Of a DNA stretch of 8,183 bases, positions 1 to 6,138 are shown one piece after another. Below the pieces are notes generated by a model, which had not been told where the DNA came from, searched no databases, and was given only the letters and a program-made list of their open reading frames with translations. Source of the DNA: JBKJUK01 sp046590705 (GTDB lineage: Bacteria > Acidobacteriota > Thermoanaerobaculia > Gp7-AA8); the NCBI GenBank assembly GCA_046590705.1, contig JBKJUK010000148.1:1-8183 (forward strand), in the 5' to 3' direction. A program made the translations under genes and the position numbers. Numbering within the stretch: the stretch's first letter is position 1; each line of letters starts with the position of its first letter.

Positions 1-2
1 GA

Positions 3-908
3 CAGATCGTTGACGAGGTCGAGGCCATCATGGAGAGTACCTTCCCAAAGAACGTAACGTTCGCCAGGACCCTGCCCGAGACCCTCAGCAACGTGATGGC
101 TGACCAGACTCAGTTGACCCAGGTGCTGTTGAATCTCTGCGTCAATGCCCGCGACGCGATGCCGGGCGGTGGCGACATTGCGATCGCTGTCGCGGATACT
201 GAAGTCGATCGTGACTATGCCGTCAGGCACGGCGGACTGGCCGCTGGCCACTATGTCGCGATCCAGGTGTCCGACACTGGCGAGGGGATTCCTAAAGCGG
301 TCGTGGACCGCATCTTCGAGCCATTCTTCACAACCAAGGAAATTGGCAAAGGAACCGGGCTGGGGCTTTCCACGGTGCAGGGGATCGTACGCAGCTACGG
401 TGGCTTCGTCGACGTCTCGAGTGAGGTCGGCATTGGCAGCACGTTCAGCGTCTATCTGCCAGCGTGCGACGCCTCCGTTCCGACCCGCATGCAGATCGAG
501 GCCGACATTCCGCGCGGTAATGGCGAACTCATTCTGGTGGTGGATGACGAGGCGTCGATCCTGGAGATTACGAGGCAGACGCTGGAGTCGTTCGGTTACG
601 CGGTGCTGACGGCGCAGGACGGCGCTCAAGGCCTCAGTATTTTCGCTCGTAATCACGAAAACATCGCGCTCGTGCTTACGGACATGATGATGCCGGTGAT
701 GGACGGAGCTGCTTTGATCACGGCGCTTCGCCAGGTCAATCCCACGTTGCCCGTCATCGCGGCAAGTGGGAACATGGAGTCCAATCAGATTGTGCGACTC
801 ACTAGCGGCGGTGGAATTCATTTCCTGTCAAAGCCTTGCACTGTCGGAGAGATGGTGCGCGCAATTTCCACGGTGCTCGAGGCAGCGACCGTCCAGGCAT
901 TGAACTGA
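3..908 (+). CDS. Hybrid sensor histidine kinase/response regulator, C-terminal part (5' truncated)
   Basis: This is the C-terminal part of a hybrid two-component kinase, which autophosphorylates a histidine and passes phosphate to an aspartate. The reading frame is open to the left edge (in-frame codons from base 3), so the sensor and dimerisation/His domains lie outside the window. Counting from the ATG at base 30, the GHKL ATPase domain shows the N box (NLCVNARDAMPGG, 35-47), the G1 box (DTGEGIP, 82-88), the F box (FEPFFTTK, 96-103) and the G2 box (GTGLGLS, 108-114). A receiver domain follows (about 166-285) with the acidic pair D172/D173, phospho-acceptor D218 in LTDMMMP, S246 and K268 in SKP. 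All catalytic residues visible are intact. A C-terminal receiver after the kinase core is typical of PAS-rich hybrid kinases. The ligand and the target are not visible, and the next gene is convergent, so there is no operon partner here. Confidence 0.93.
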   Translation, partial: QIVDEVEAIMESTFPKNVTFARTLPETLSNVMADQTQLTQVLLNLCVNARDAMPGGGDIAIAVADTEVDRDYAVRHGGLAAGHYVAIQVSDTGEGIPKAVVDRIFEPFFTTKEIGKGTGLGLSTVQGIVRSYGGFVDVSSEVGIGSTFSVYLPACDASVPTRMQIEADIPRGNGELILVVDDEASILEITRQTLESFGYAVLTAQDGAQGLSIFARNHENIALVLTDMMMPVMDGAALITALRQVNPTLPVIAASGNMESNQIVRLTSGGGIHFLSKPCTVGEMVRAISTVLEAATVQALN

Positions 909-1058
909 TGAGAGGTTACGAGGCCGGTGATCCATCCGAAAGCGTGACTGCCACCTGCTTGCTTCTGATCCTAACCATAGGCGGCAAGTAACTCAGCTTA
1001 CCCGAGTCAATGCACGCGGCAGTTGCTTGTAAGGGTCGAGTCCGGCCCTTCCAGGAGA

Positions 1059-1514
1059 CTATCGCAGGGAATCAAGTCGGCTCTGAAGCGAGGACGACAA
1101 ATCGCCCTTCTTGTCCCATATGATCGATGAGCGCTCGCAAAGGCCCTTCGCTTGAAAACCATTCCACTGTTCGTAACCAGAGGTCTTGATGGTCGCAAAA
1201 GGTGTCCACTCAGCTCTGTCACCTCCCTGCGCCGACAGAAACTGACCGCACAACATGTACTGCTCTTCTCCATTGGCCATCACGTGCCCCATCCGCACAT
1301 CCCGAAAGCGGACTTGATCCGATGGTCGATTCGTATGGAAATCAGTGGCGGCTGCGGTGAGCAAAAATTGCAGTGCCGGATCCATTGACGCTTTCTGCAG
1401 CGCTCGAGCATGCGCCTGAGCGGGACTAACTGCTTCCGAGTCACGAGGAGTCGCTTGAATTGTGCTGCAGGCTAGAAGACCGAATGTGAAAAGCAAAACC
1501 GCGAGATGTCGCAT
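1059..1514 (-). CDS. Small secreted lipoprotein of unknown function
   Basis: I do not recognise a named family. The 151-residue product begins with a lipoprotein signal peptide: a positive N-region (MRH), a hydrophobic run and the lipobox L-L-A-C with the lipidated cysteine at residue 16. It should therefore be membrane-anchored on the periplasmic side. A low-complexity linker (about 17-40) leads to a compact domain with FRDVRMGHV (70-78), YMLCGQF (86-92), PFATIKTSGYEQW (105-117) and GLC (124-126). C89 and C126 are the only cysteines in that domain and could form a disulfide. The ATG at 1514 was chosen because AAGGAG lies five bases upstream and because a longer in-frame start would bury the signal peptide. 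It lies downstream of the protease gene on the same strand, separated by 197 bp that contains a copy of the shared leader block. Function is unassigned. Confidence 0.8.
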   Translation of the reverse strand: MRHLAVLLFTFGLLACSTIQATPRDSEAVSPAQAHARALQKASMDPALQFLLTAAATDFHTNRPSDQVRFRDVRMGHVMANGEEQYMLCGQFLSAQGGDRAEWTPFATIKTSGYEQWNGFQAKGLCERSSIIWDKKGDLSSSLQSRLDSLR

Positions 1515-1600
1515 GAAGTCTCCTTGAGCGCTAACGGACCTGCGGTTCACCGGCGCGGGCGACGCAGCTGCGAAAGTAGTGATAGCACGAACGAAGCGTT
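1515..1600 (-). repeat. Leader block A, upstream of the lipoprotein gene
   Basis: Read on the minus strand, this block contains TTCGTGCTA, then GCGTCGCCC, then CGGTGAACC, then GTTAGCG, and ends at the Shine-Dalgarno AAGGAG. The same order of words occurs in front of the protease gene (block B, 2561-2646). By eye roughly two thirds of the positions match over about 85 bp, including the ten-base word GGTTCACCGG (plus strand 1544-1553). GCGGTTC (1542-1548) can pair with GAACCGC (1607-1613). GGCGACGCA (1558-1566) can pair with TGCGTCGCC (1643-1651). It could be a shared regulatory leader, a dispersed repeat or a decayed gene-cassette recombination site. The sequence alone does not decide between these. 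Confidence 0.55.
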
Positions 1601-1640
1601 CCCGTGGAACCGCCTAGATTGATGACTCGAACGAAGCGTT
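1588..1640. repeat. 13-bp direct repeat (CGAACGAAGCGTT), two copies
   Basis: CGAACGAAGCGTT occurs at 1588-1600 and again at 1628-1640, exactly 40 bp apart start to start (close to four helical turns). In both copies GAT precedes it by four bases. It lies in the gap between the protease stop and the lipoprotein start. The spacing suits a pair of protein-binding sites, but no known operator is recognised. Confidence 0.5.
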
Positions 1641-1711
1641 GGTGCGTCGCCGTCGTTCGCCAACGTGGGGAAAGTGCTTCTTCATAACAGGATTGTCTCT
1701 TTTTAGACTGC

Positions 1712-2560
1712 TCAGTGTTGCTTCGCTCTACCCGAGCGCTGTCTCTTTGCCGCGCTGCCCGAAGCAGTCGTCGCCTCGATCCAGCCGAGGTAATGGCCGA
1801 GACGGACGCCATAATTGATTTGTCCGTACTTGCCGGGTCGAAACGTTGCCGGATTCCCATCGACGCGTTTCCAGGAGGTGAGACCAGCGACGTGCCACTC
1901 GTTGTCAACAGCGACGAGCAATGGGCCACCACTGTCGCCGTTCCCGGCCATGCCCTCCAATGCAAGAGCATTGGGTGGACCGTCAAATACATACGCGAGC
2001 CACCTGCCCTGTGAGAGGGTCACTAGGTTGAAGGCATGGCGGAGGTTCGTGCGGTTGGGGCCGTCCGGATCGTGTCCCAGTGCTCCGGTGCCAGTAGCGC
2101 CTTTCCCGATGAGCCGGACGACCTTTCCGAGTGAAGAACCCCGGTAGATTTTCGCTGAGGCTACATCGGTAACCGGGGCGGCCAGCTTCACTAACGCAAT
2201 ATCGTCAGACGAAGCCAGGAACTTCATCGCGGCGGAGGCATTACCGGATTTCATCGCGGCTTCAATCATTTCCAGTGGGAGTTGCTTGTAACCTGGATGA
2301 AAAATCAGTTTGTTCACTGCTCGAGGCGAGCCATCTACGACGACGAATTTCAGCTGTGGCTGCCACGCCACGGCATGGGCAGCAGTAACTACCCACTGAG
2401 GCGCAATCAGAACGCCGTGACCCTCGACGGGGAGGTCTACCAGCGAGGGAAACGAAGAGGCGGCTACGCGATACTTGAAGTCGCTCACGTCGTGTCGGAT
2501 GACGACGGCTCCGGCGCTGGAGACCAGAACCAATAGCAGAAGAACTCCGAGACGTGACAT
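1712..2560 (-). CDS. Secreted trypsin-like (S1 family) serine protease
   Basis: An exported chymotrypsin-fold endopeptidase of 282 residues. A signal peptide (MSRLG, then a leucine/valine-rich run, cleavage near SAGA at 15-18) precedes the protease domain. The catalytic triad is complete: H62 in VVTAAHAV, D120 in SDDIALVKL and S210 in GNGDSGGPL. The final motif is followed by the usual beta strand WHVAGLTSW. The stretch before the catalytic Asp (about 92-118, QLPLEMIEAAMKSGNASAAMKF) is a long helical-looking insertion compared with classical trypsin. The basic C-terminal tail (AAKRQRSGRAKQH) lies after the domain and carries no membrane anchor. The ATG at 2560 is preferred over an upstream in-frame ATG because it starts directly on the signal peptide and has AAGGTG six bases upstream. 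The lipoprotein gene lies downstream on the same strand. The substrate is unknown, and no propeptide or inhibitor gene is visible. Confidence 0.9.
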   Translation of the reverse strand: MSRLGVLLLLVLVSSAGAVVIRHDVSDFKYRVAASSFPSLVDLPVEGHGVLIAPQWVVTAAHAVAWQPQLKFVVVDGSPRAVNKLIFHPGYKQLPLEMIEAAMKSGNASAAMKFLASSDDIALVKLAAPVTDVASAKIYRGSSLGKVVRLIGKGATGTGALGHDPDGPNRTNLRHAFNLVTLSQGRWLAYVFDGPPNALALEGMAGNGDSGGPLLVAVDNEWHVAGLTSWKRVDGNPATFRPGKYGQINYGVRLGHYLGWIEATTASGSAAKRQRSGRAKQH

Positions 2561-2646
2561 GAGTAACACCTTGTGAAGGCTAGCCGATCTTTGGTTCACC
2601 GGGGTGCCCGACGCGCAGACGCGAGGTGAGAACGTAGCACGACCGA
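2561..2646 (-). repeat. Leader block B, upstream of the protease gene
   Basis: This is the counterpart of block A. On the minus strand it reads GGTCGTGCTACG, then GCGCGTCGGGCAC, then CCGGTGAACC, then GCTAGCC, ending just before the Shine-Dalgarno and ATG of the protease. Block and start codon have the same relative placement as in front of the lipoprotein gene. It is non-coding: the upstream in-frame extension of the protease through this block is proline- and arginine-rich and would mask the signal peptide. Confidence 0.55.
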
Positions 2647-2859
2647 GTCTGGATCCGGTGCCCCGCCTGGCACGTGGTGCAGGCGCGGATGCTGATAGCA
2701 AGCCCGTTCAACGCCCTCAGGAACGGGTTGGCCGATCCGCCCCGATCCTCGAAGACAGCGTGCGGCGAAGTGTGAGCCTGACTATAGATTCAGCTGAATC
2801 ATTCGAAAGATCAAACGCGGAATCGGAACTCCATGGCTTCGAAGTACCGCGGCTTACCC
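2647..2859. other. Intergenic region between the GalT gene and the protease leader
   Basis: I see no gene here. It holds a hairpin-forming inverted repeat, CCCGTTC (2703-2709) with GAACGGG (2721-2727), and a candidate minus-strand promoter around 2781-2808, annotated separately. There is no convincing terminator for the GalT gene, which ends at 2860 and reads toward this region. Confidence 0.5.
2781..2808 (-). promoter_or_regulatory. Candidate promoter with an embedded 14-bp palindrome
   Basis: On the minus strand TATAGT (2786-2781) matches five of six bases of a sigma-70 -10 box. A weak -35-like TTTCGA lies 16 bases upstream. The perfect palindrome GATTCAGCTGAATC (2787-2800) fills the spacer between them, where a repressor would block polymerase. 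It would drive the protease gene (start 2560) with a leader of about 210 bases that includes block B. The -35 match is poor and no regulator is recognised, so this is a candidate only. Confidence 0.35.
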
Positions 2860-3819
2860 TCACAGTTTTCCGCGTGAAGGCGCGCTCTGGCCAGTCTTTA
2901 TTCTTGCGGCGGTTTCTTCGGGGTCGACGATGTTGACCAGCAGGCCGGTGTTCCATTCGAAGCCTGCCTGTTCGGTGAGGCGCGGGAGAATCTCGAGGTA
3001 CCAATGCAGGTGGCGGCCGCGGTCATCGGGAATTGCGGGAGCGGAGACTACGGTCCAGTTGTAGGCTGCGGTCTTCATGGTGAGGTCGAGTGCGTACCGC
3101 GCTGAGTGCAGAAGGTGTGCGAGTTGCGGCAGAAGTGGCTCGGCAGACTGGAAGTCGTGACGGTGTGCGGCTGGCGCGATCCGCATCTCGAATGGGACGC
3201 GGGAGGCGAGTGGCGCGTAGAGCACCAGATTGGCGCTTCGCTCGATCTGCAGATTCTGTTGCGGAGAGTCGATTGCCACCGCCTGGCAGGTGGAGCAGGG
3301 TTCGCCGCTGGTGAATCGTGATTGCGCAAAATCGAGTTCGGCAGCGAGTCTTGGGGGGATGAAGTCGAGACCGATCAGTTGTCCGTGCGGATGTTCGAGT
3401 GATGCGCCTGCCCGTGGGCCGTGGTTGCGGAATAGCGAGACAGAGTTCACGCCTTCACGTCCGCTCATCGCTACGAAGCGGGCATGGTAGAAGGCGAGGA
3501 GTGCTGTGCGCTGGGATGAAGTAATGTCGATGGCGATGAGTGAGTGATGTGGCGTTTCTACGATGACTTCATGCCGAGGCTCGGAGTCGGGGCCGGGACC
3601 AACCAGGGGGTAGCGATTCGGAACGGCTCGGGTCAGCCACTCGCCAGCGGGGTTGCTCATTCGTGCAAGCTCGGGAGGGGTGTCGCATTCGTGTCCAGGG
3701 CAGAAGGGACAGCGGAGTGTCAGATCGGTCTGCTGCAGCCAGGGGTTAGGTCTGCTGCTTCTCGAGGGTACGCCGAGGATCATTGTGCCGCTGTCGGTGC
3801 GGCGCAGGTCGTCGCTCAT
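2860..3819 (-). CDS. galT: GalT-family galactose-1-phosphate uridylyltransferase-like nucleotidyltransferase (HIT superfamily)
   Basis: A predicted cytoplasmic enzyme of 319 residues that transfers a nucleotidyl group between a sugar 1-phosphate and a nucleotide sugar (UDP-glucose plus Gal-1-P in the Leloir pathway). GalT landmarks are in order: an N-terminal RxxRP-like segment (20-24), the zinc-site CPFC (37-40), AVPNRYP (65-71), the zinc-ligand histidine in ETPHHS (88-93), and the active-site HPHGQ (143-147), in which H145 is the expected uridylylated nucleophile. CSTC and HLHWYLEILPR follow in the C-terminal half. Its length is slightly below the approximately 330-350 typical of GalT. The ATG at 3819 overlaps the TGA stop of the upstream phosphatidyltransferase (ATGA), which indicates translational coupling. 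Close relatives in this family act on ADP-glucose or other nucleotides, so substrate specificity, and with it the gene symbol, is inferred rather than shown. Confidence 0.82.
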   Translation of the reverse strand: MSDDLRRTDSGTMILGVPSRSSRPNPWLQQTDLTLRCPFCPGHECDTPPELARMSNPAGEWLTRAVPNRYPLVGPGPDSEPRHEVIVETPHHSLIAIDITSSQRTALLAFYHARFVAMSGREGVNSVSLFRNHGPRAGASLEHPHGQLIGLDFIPPRLAAELDFAQSRFTSGEPCSTCQAVAIDSPQQNLQIERSANLVLYAPLASRVPFEMRIAPAAHRHDFQSAEPLLPQLAHLLHSARYALDLTMKTAAYNWTVVSAPAIPDDRGRHLHWYLEILPRLTEQAGFEWNTGLLVNIVDPEETAARIKTGQSAPSRGKL

Positions 3820-4433
3820 CCCACAGTCTCGGCTGCCGCTAATTTTCTGGCGAGCTTCAGCCGCTGCACGATGCCGATCAGTGCAGTGAGTGCAGCGAGC
3901 ACAGTCATCCATTCTCCAATGGTGAGGATTGCCTTCACATGCAGCAGGTCGCCGAGGAAGAAGGCGATCAGCGGGTAGGCCACGAGTCCGATGATGAATT
4001 CGCCGCGGCCGGTCTCGTTGTAGCTGCGCTGTTTCCAGGTAGCTTCGATTTGAGTGCCGATGTAGCCGTTGAGCATCACCAGGATAAGCACCGCGAAAGC
4101 CAGCGGAGTGCGGACGCCTGCAGCGAGGCACCAGCCGGCCAGCACGGTGAGGTCGGAGATGCGGTCGAAGAGATGGTCGAGAAAGTCTCCCCACGTCGAA
4201 GTTTTTCCCTGAATGCGCGCTACGAGTCCGTCCAGACCGTCGAGCACTCCGCCCGCGGTGAGGAGGATGGAGGCGAGAGGTAACAGAGTGGGCCTCGAGG
4301 GAGAAAACCCCAGACAGCCAGCAGCGGCGAGGCAGAGCAGTAGCGCGGCGAAAGTTATCTGGTCGGGAGAGACGATGCTCCTCTGCGCGAGGGGAGTGAG
4401 CCAGCGTTCGAGGCGTAGTTTCCAGTCATTCAC
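3816..4433 (-). CDS. CDP-alcohol phosphatidyltransferase family membrane protein
   Basis: An integral membrane enzyme of 205 residues that replaces CMP in a CDP-activated lipid or alcohol with a hydroxyl acceptor. The complete family signature D-x2-D-G-x2-A-R-x8-G-x3-D-x3-D is present, with D65, D68, G69, A72, R73, G82, D86 and D90, so metal binding and catalysis should be intact. Hydrophobic segments lie at about 26-43, 48-64, 92-120 and two or three more up to about 190, consistent with the usual six helices. The GTG at 4433 is the only upstream start before an in-frame TAA (4445-4443). No good Shine-Dalgarno precedes it, so expression may be low. Its stop overlaps the start of the GalT-like gene. 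The lipid product (phosphatidylglycerophosphate, phosphatidylinositol-phosphate or another) cannot be deduced from the signature. Confidence 0.85.
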   Translation of the reverse strand: MNDWKLRLERWLTPLAQRSIVSPDQITFAALLLCLAAAGCLGFSPSRPTLLPLASILLTAGGVLDGLDGLVARIQGKTSTWGDFLDHLFDRISDLTVLAGWCLAAGVRTPLAFAVLILVMLNGYIGTQIEATWKQRSYNETGRGEFIIGLVAYPLIAFFLGDLLHVKAILTIGEWMTVLAALTALIGIVQRLKLARKLAAAETVG

Positions 4434-4507
4434 AAAAGAAGTTTATCTTTTTCGGGAGTTATGAGAATATTCAATAACTCTCGCTGTTTCGATCAGCGAA
4501 GTAAGAA

Positions 4508-4600
4508 GCGATCACGCGACAAGGGCAAACTGCTGGTGACAGCAGGACGCAAAGCAAACGGGTCTGAGGGAACTTCTCAGACGGCTGGGCTACCGAACGT
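4508..4600 (+). promoter_or_regulatory. c-di-GMP-I (GEMM-I) riboswitch aptamer
   Basis: The segment matches the GEMM-I consensus in order. TCACGCG and AAGGGCAAAC (4521-4530) are followed by a six-pair P2 stem, CTGCTG/CAGCAG (4530-4535 with 4540-4545), closed by the GNRA loop GTGA. Next come the invariant core GACGCAAAGC (4546-4555), the P3 stem GTCTGAG/CTCAGAC (4562-4568 with 4576-4582), and the conserved 3' piece GGCTGGGCTACCG (4583-4595). It parallels the Vibrio cholerae Vc2 aptamer from end to end. The GGG after the ACAA (4523-4525) fits the c-di-GMP-type guanine that contacts ligand rather than the adenine of cGAMP-selective variants, but that position needs a formal alignment. It lies on the same strand as the GH18 gene, 71 bases upstream of its start codon. 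Confidence 0.92.
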
Positions 4601-4602
4601 AC

Positions 4603-4671
4603 GGAGAGACAGCATCTCCAGCTCCTCTGAGATGAGGACGTTCCCGCAATTCCGATCGCGAGGAGCGTCCC
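4603..4671 (+). promoter_or_regulatory. Expression platform and ribosome binding site of the riboswitch
   Basis: Between aptamer and ATG the Shine-Dalgarno AGGAG (4661-4665) sits six bases before the start codon. GCTCCTC (4621-4627) is a perfect seven-base complement of GAGGAGC (4660-4666), so it can mask the ribosome binding site. The same anti-SD strand can instead pair locally with GAGGA (4634-4638). GGAGA (4603-4607) can pair with TCTCC (4615-4619), and GGACG (4636-4640) with CGTCC (4666-4670). No run of T follows any of these hairpins, so translational rather than transcriptional control is inferred. Which pairing ligand favours cannot be read from the sequence. Confidence 0.65.
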
Positions 4672-6024
4672 ATGCGTACAAGCACCGCTTTTCTCGCCTT
4701 TGTTTCACTTTTCGTCTCGATGCCCGCTCAGGCCTACCGTGTTGCAGCATGGATCACCCCCTGGGACGCGGCATCACTCACCTCGACGCAGCTCAATGCA
4801 GGAAAAACGACCGAGTCGAATCCAGTCTGGTATTCGATGAATTCGGACGGTTCGATTGCGAAGAACTGGAACGCCGAGAATTCCACCTGGCGCGCTGCGA
4901 TGACCGGGACGCAGTTGATCCCAACCGTTCAGAACGTCGTTGCTGGCAAGTTCGACGGTTTGTTGATCGCGAACCTGCTCGCTTCCGCTGCTTTCCGCGA
5001 GTCACATGCCGACGCGCTCACGCAGCTGGCCGTGATCAACGCCTTTGACGGTATCGATATCGACTACGAGAGCATGCCGTCCACCTCGCGGGCTGACTTT
5101 ACAGCGTTCATTACATCGCTCTCAGCCAAGCTGCACTCCGCGAACAAGAAGCTCTCGGTCACCGTCTATGCGAAGACCTCGGACTCGCAGAACTGGAACG
5201 GACCAGGCGCGCAGGATTACGCGCGGCTCGGCCAGCTTGCCGACACAGTCAAGCTGATGGCTTACGACTACAGCTGGTCAACGAGCGCGGCCGGAACGAT
5301 CACGCCGCTGGACTGGCTCGAGTCAGTGGTTCGGTATGCCACGACCGCCGTGGCGCCGTCGAAAGTGATGGTCGGACTTCCCTGGTACGGTTACGACTGG
5401 CAGGGTACGGTTGGAAAGGGAGTCACGTACGCGCAGGCGATGGAGACGGCCCGTGTCAACAATGCCACGATCAATCGCGATGCGAGTGGCGAGGCGACCT
5501 ACACCTACGGTACGCGTACCGTCTATTTTCAGGATGCCGAGAGCTATCGTCGCAAGGTCAATGTGATCACCTCGAAGTTCCCGACCGTGGGTGGATTCGC
5601 TCACTGGCGTTCCGGAGCAGAAGATCCTGCAATCTGGCCCATCGTCGGCGGTTTGAAGAGCGGTACGGTGAGTGTCGGTGGGGGTGGCGCGACCGCTCCC
5701 GCAGTGGACTTCTCCATCTCCGGTCCCTCCTCAGTGAGTGTGACTGGCGGTGATACCGCTTCGCTCGCTTACTCACTCGTCGGCATCAATGGTTTCGTCG
5801 GTCCGGTGGATGCAGCTGCGGTGATCTCGAGCAGCTTTCCTGGAACAGCGCGATTCACGACGGCTCAGGTGAGTTCGTCAACGCCAGGGGTACTGGTAGT
5901 TGCCATCAACGGCAACGCAAAGAGCGGTACGCACTCGGTGAAGGTGCGCTTCACTTCGGGTTCGGTGGTTCGTGAGCAGACTCTGAGTGTGATTGTGACT
6001 TCGGCTCGCAAGCGGGGCGCGTAG
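4672..6024 (+). CDS. Secreted GH18-family glycoside hydrolase (YaaH/SleL-like) with C-terminal beta-sandwich domain
   Basis: An exported TIM-barrel enzyme of 450 residues, expected to hydrolyse a beta-1,4-linked N-acetylglucosamine polymer such as chitin or peptidoglycan glycan. The signal peptide ends at AQA (19-21). The GH18 signature DGIDIDYE is complete at 126-133, with E133 as the acid/base and D131 as its partner. Later barrel motifs are KLMAYDYSW (194-202), GLPWYGYDW (235-243) and GGFAHWRSG (307-315), the last carrying the barrel-floor tryptophan. This spacing and the terminal 'RSGAEDPAIW' resemble the germination/cortex-lytic YaaH-type branch more than large chitinases. A glycine linker (about 334-343) leads to a beta-sandwich domain (346-445, DFSISGPSSVSVTGG) that probably binds substrate or mediates surface interaction. 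The start is fixed by the AGGAG ribosome binding site and the signal peptide. A cyclic-dinucleotide riboswitch controls it from upstream. The substrate is inferred only from the family. Confidence 0.9.
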   Translation: MRTSTAFLAFVSLFVSMPAQAYRVAAWITPWDAASLTSTQLNAGKTTESNPVWYSMNSDGSIAKNWNAENSTWRAAMTGTQLIPTVQNVVAGKFDGLLIANLLASAAFRESHADALTQLAVINAFDGIDIDYESMPSTSRADFTAFITSLSAKLHSANKKLSVTVYAKTSDSQNWNGPGAQDYARLGQLADTVKLMAYDYSWSTSAAGTITPLDWLESVVRYATTAVAPSKVMVGLPWYGYDWQGTVGKGVTYAQAMETARVNNATINRDASGEATYTYGTRTVYFQDAESYRRKVNVITSKFPTVGGFAHWRSGAEDPAIWPIVGGLKSGTVSVGGGGATAPAVDFSISGPSSVSVTGGDTASLAYSLVGINGFVGPVDAAAVISSSFPGTARFTTAQVSSSTPGVLVVAINGNAKSGTHSVKVRFTSGSVVREQTLSVIVTSARKRGA

Positions 6025-6070
6025 GGCGGTCGCTCTTTACTGAGCGAGGGACAGGCTTGGTGAACCAATG

Positions 6071-6103
6071 AAGGCATGGATCGTCTGATCCATGCCTTTT
6101 TTT
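6071..6103 (+). terminator. Intrinsic terminator of the GH18 gene
   Basis: A perfect 12-bp stem, AAGGCATGGATC (6071-6082) with GATCCATGCCTT (6087-6098), is closed by the four-base loop GTCT. A run of seven T (6097-6103) overlaps the end of the stem. It lies 47 bases after the stop codon. The minus strand has A-rich rather than T-rich sequence after the stem, so it works mainly for plus-strand transcripts. Confidence 0.95.
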
Positions 6104-6138
6104 CTGCTGGCAGGGGTCGGGGCCGGAGCCTTCAGTGT

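Noticed and set aside
1031..1050. Hairpin AAGGG/CCCTT as a terminator between the kinase and lipoprotein genes
   Set aside because: The stem is only five pairs with a ten-base loop and no T tract on either strand; too weak to annotate.
1515..2646. Calling the protease and lipoprotein genes outright integron cassettes
   Set aside because: The candidate core sites (GTTAGCG, GCTAGCC) depart from GTTRRRY, the matching RYYYAAC partner is not clear, and no integrase or attI is present. It is kept only as a hypothesis in the findings.
2561..2701. Extending the protease N-terminus to the in-frame ATG at 2701
   Set aside because: It would place 47 Pro/Arg-rich residues before a clear signal peptide and ignore the Shine-Dalgarno next to 2560.
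3820..4194. Extending the GalT-like protein to an upstream in-frame ATG at 4194
   Set aside because: The extension is an Arg/His/Pro-rich shadow of the phosphatidyltransferase gene. The ATG at 3819 gives a normal GalT N-terminus and a typical ATGA overlap.
4508..4600. A cGAMP-specific (GEMM-Ib) reading of the riboswitch
   Set aside because: The GGG at 4523-4525 appears to place guanine rather than adenine at the discriminating ligand contact, though this rests on a by-eye alignment.
4461..5048. A plus-strand open frame of 195 codons covering the riboswitch
   Set aside because: It overlaps the GEMM-I aptamer and runs out of frame through the GH18 gene; its Arg/Cys-rich product has no family features.
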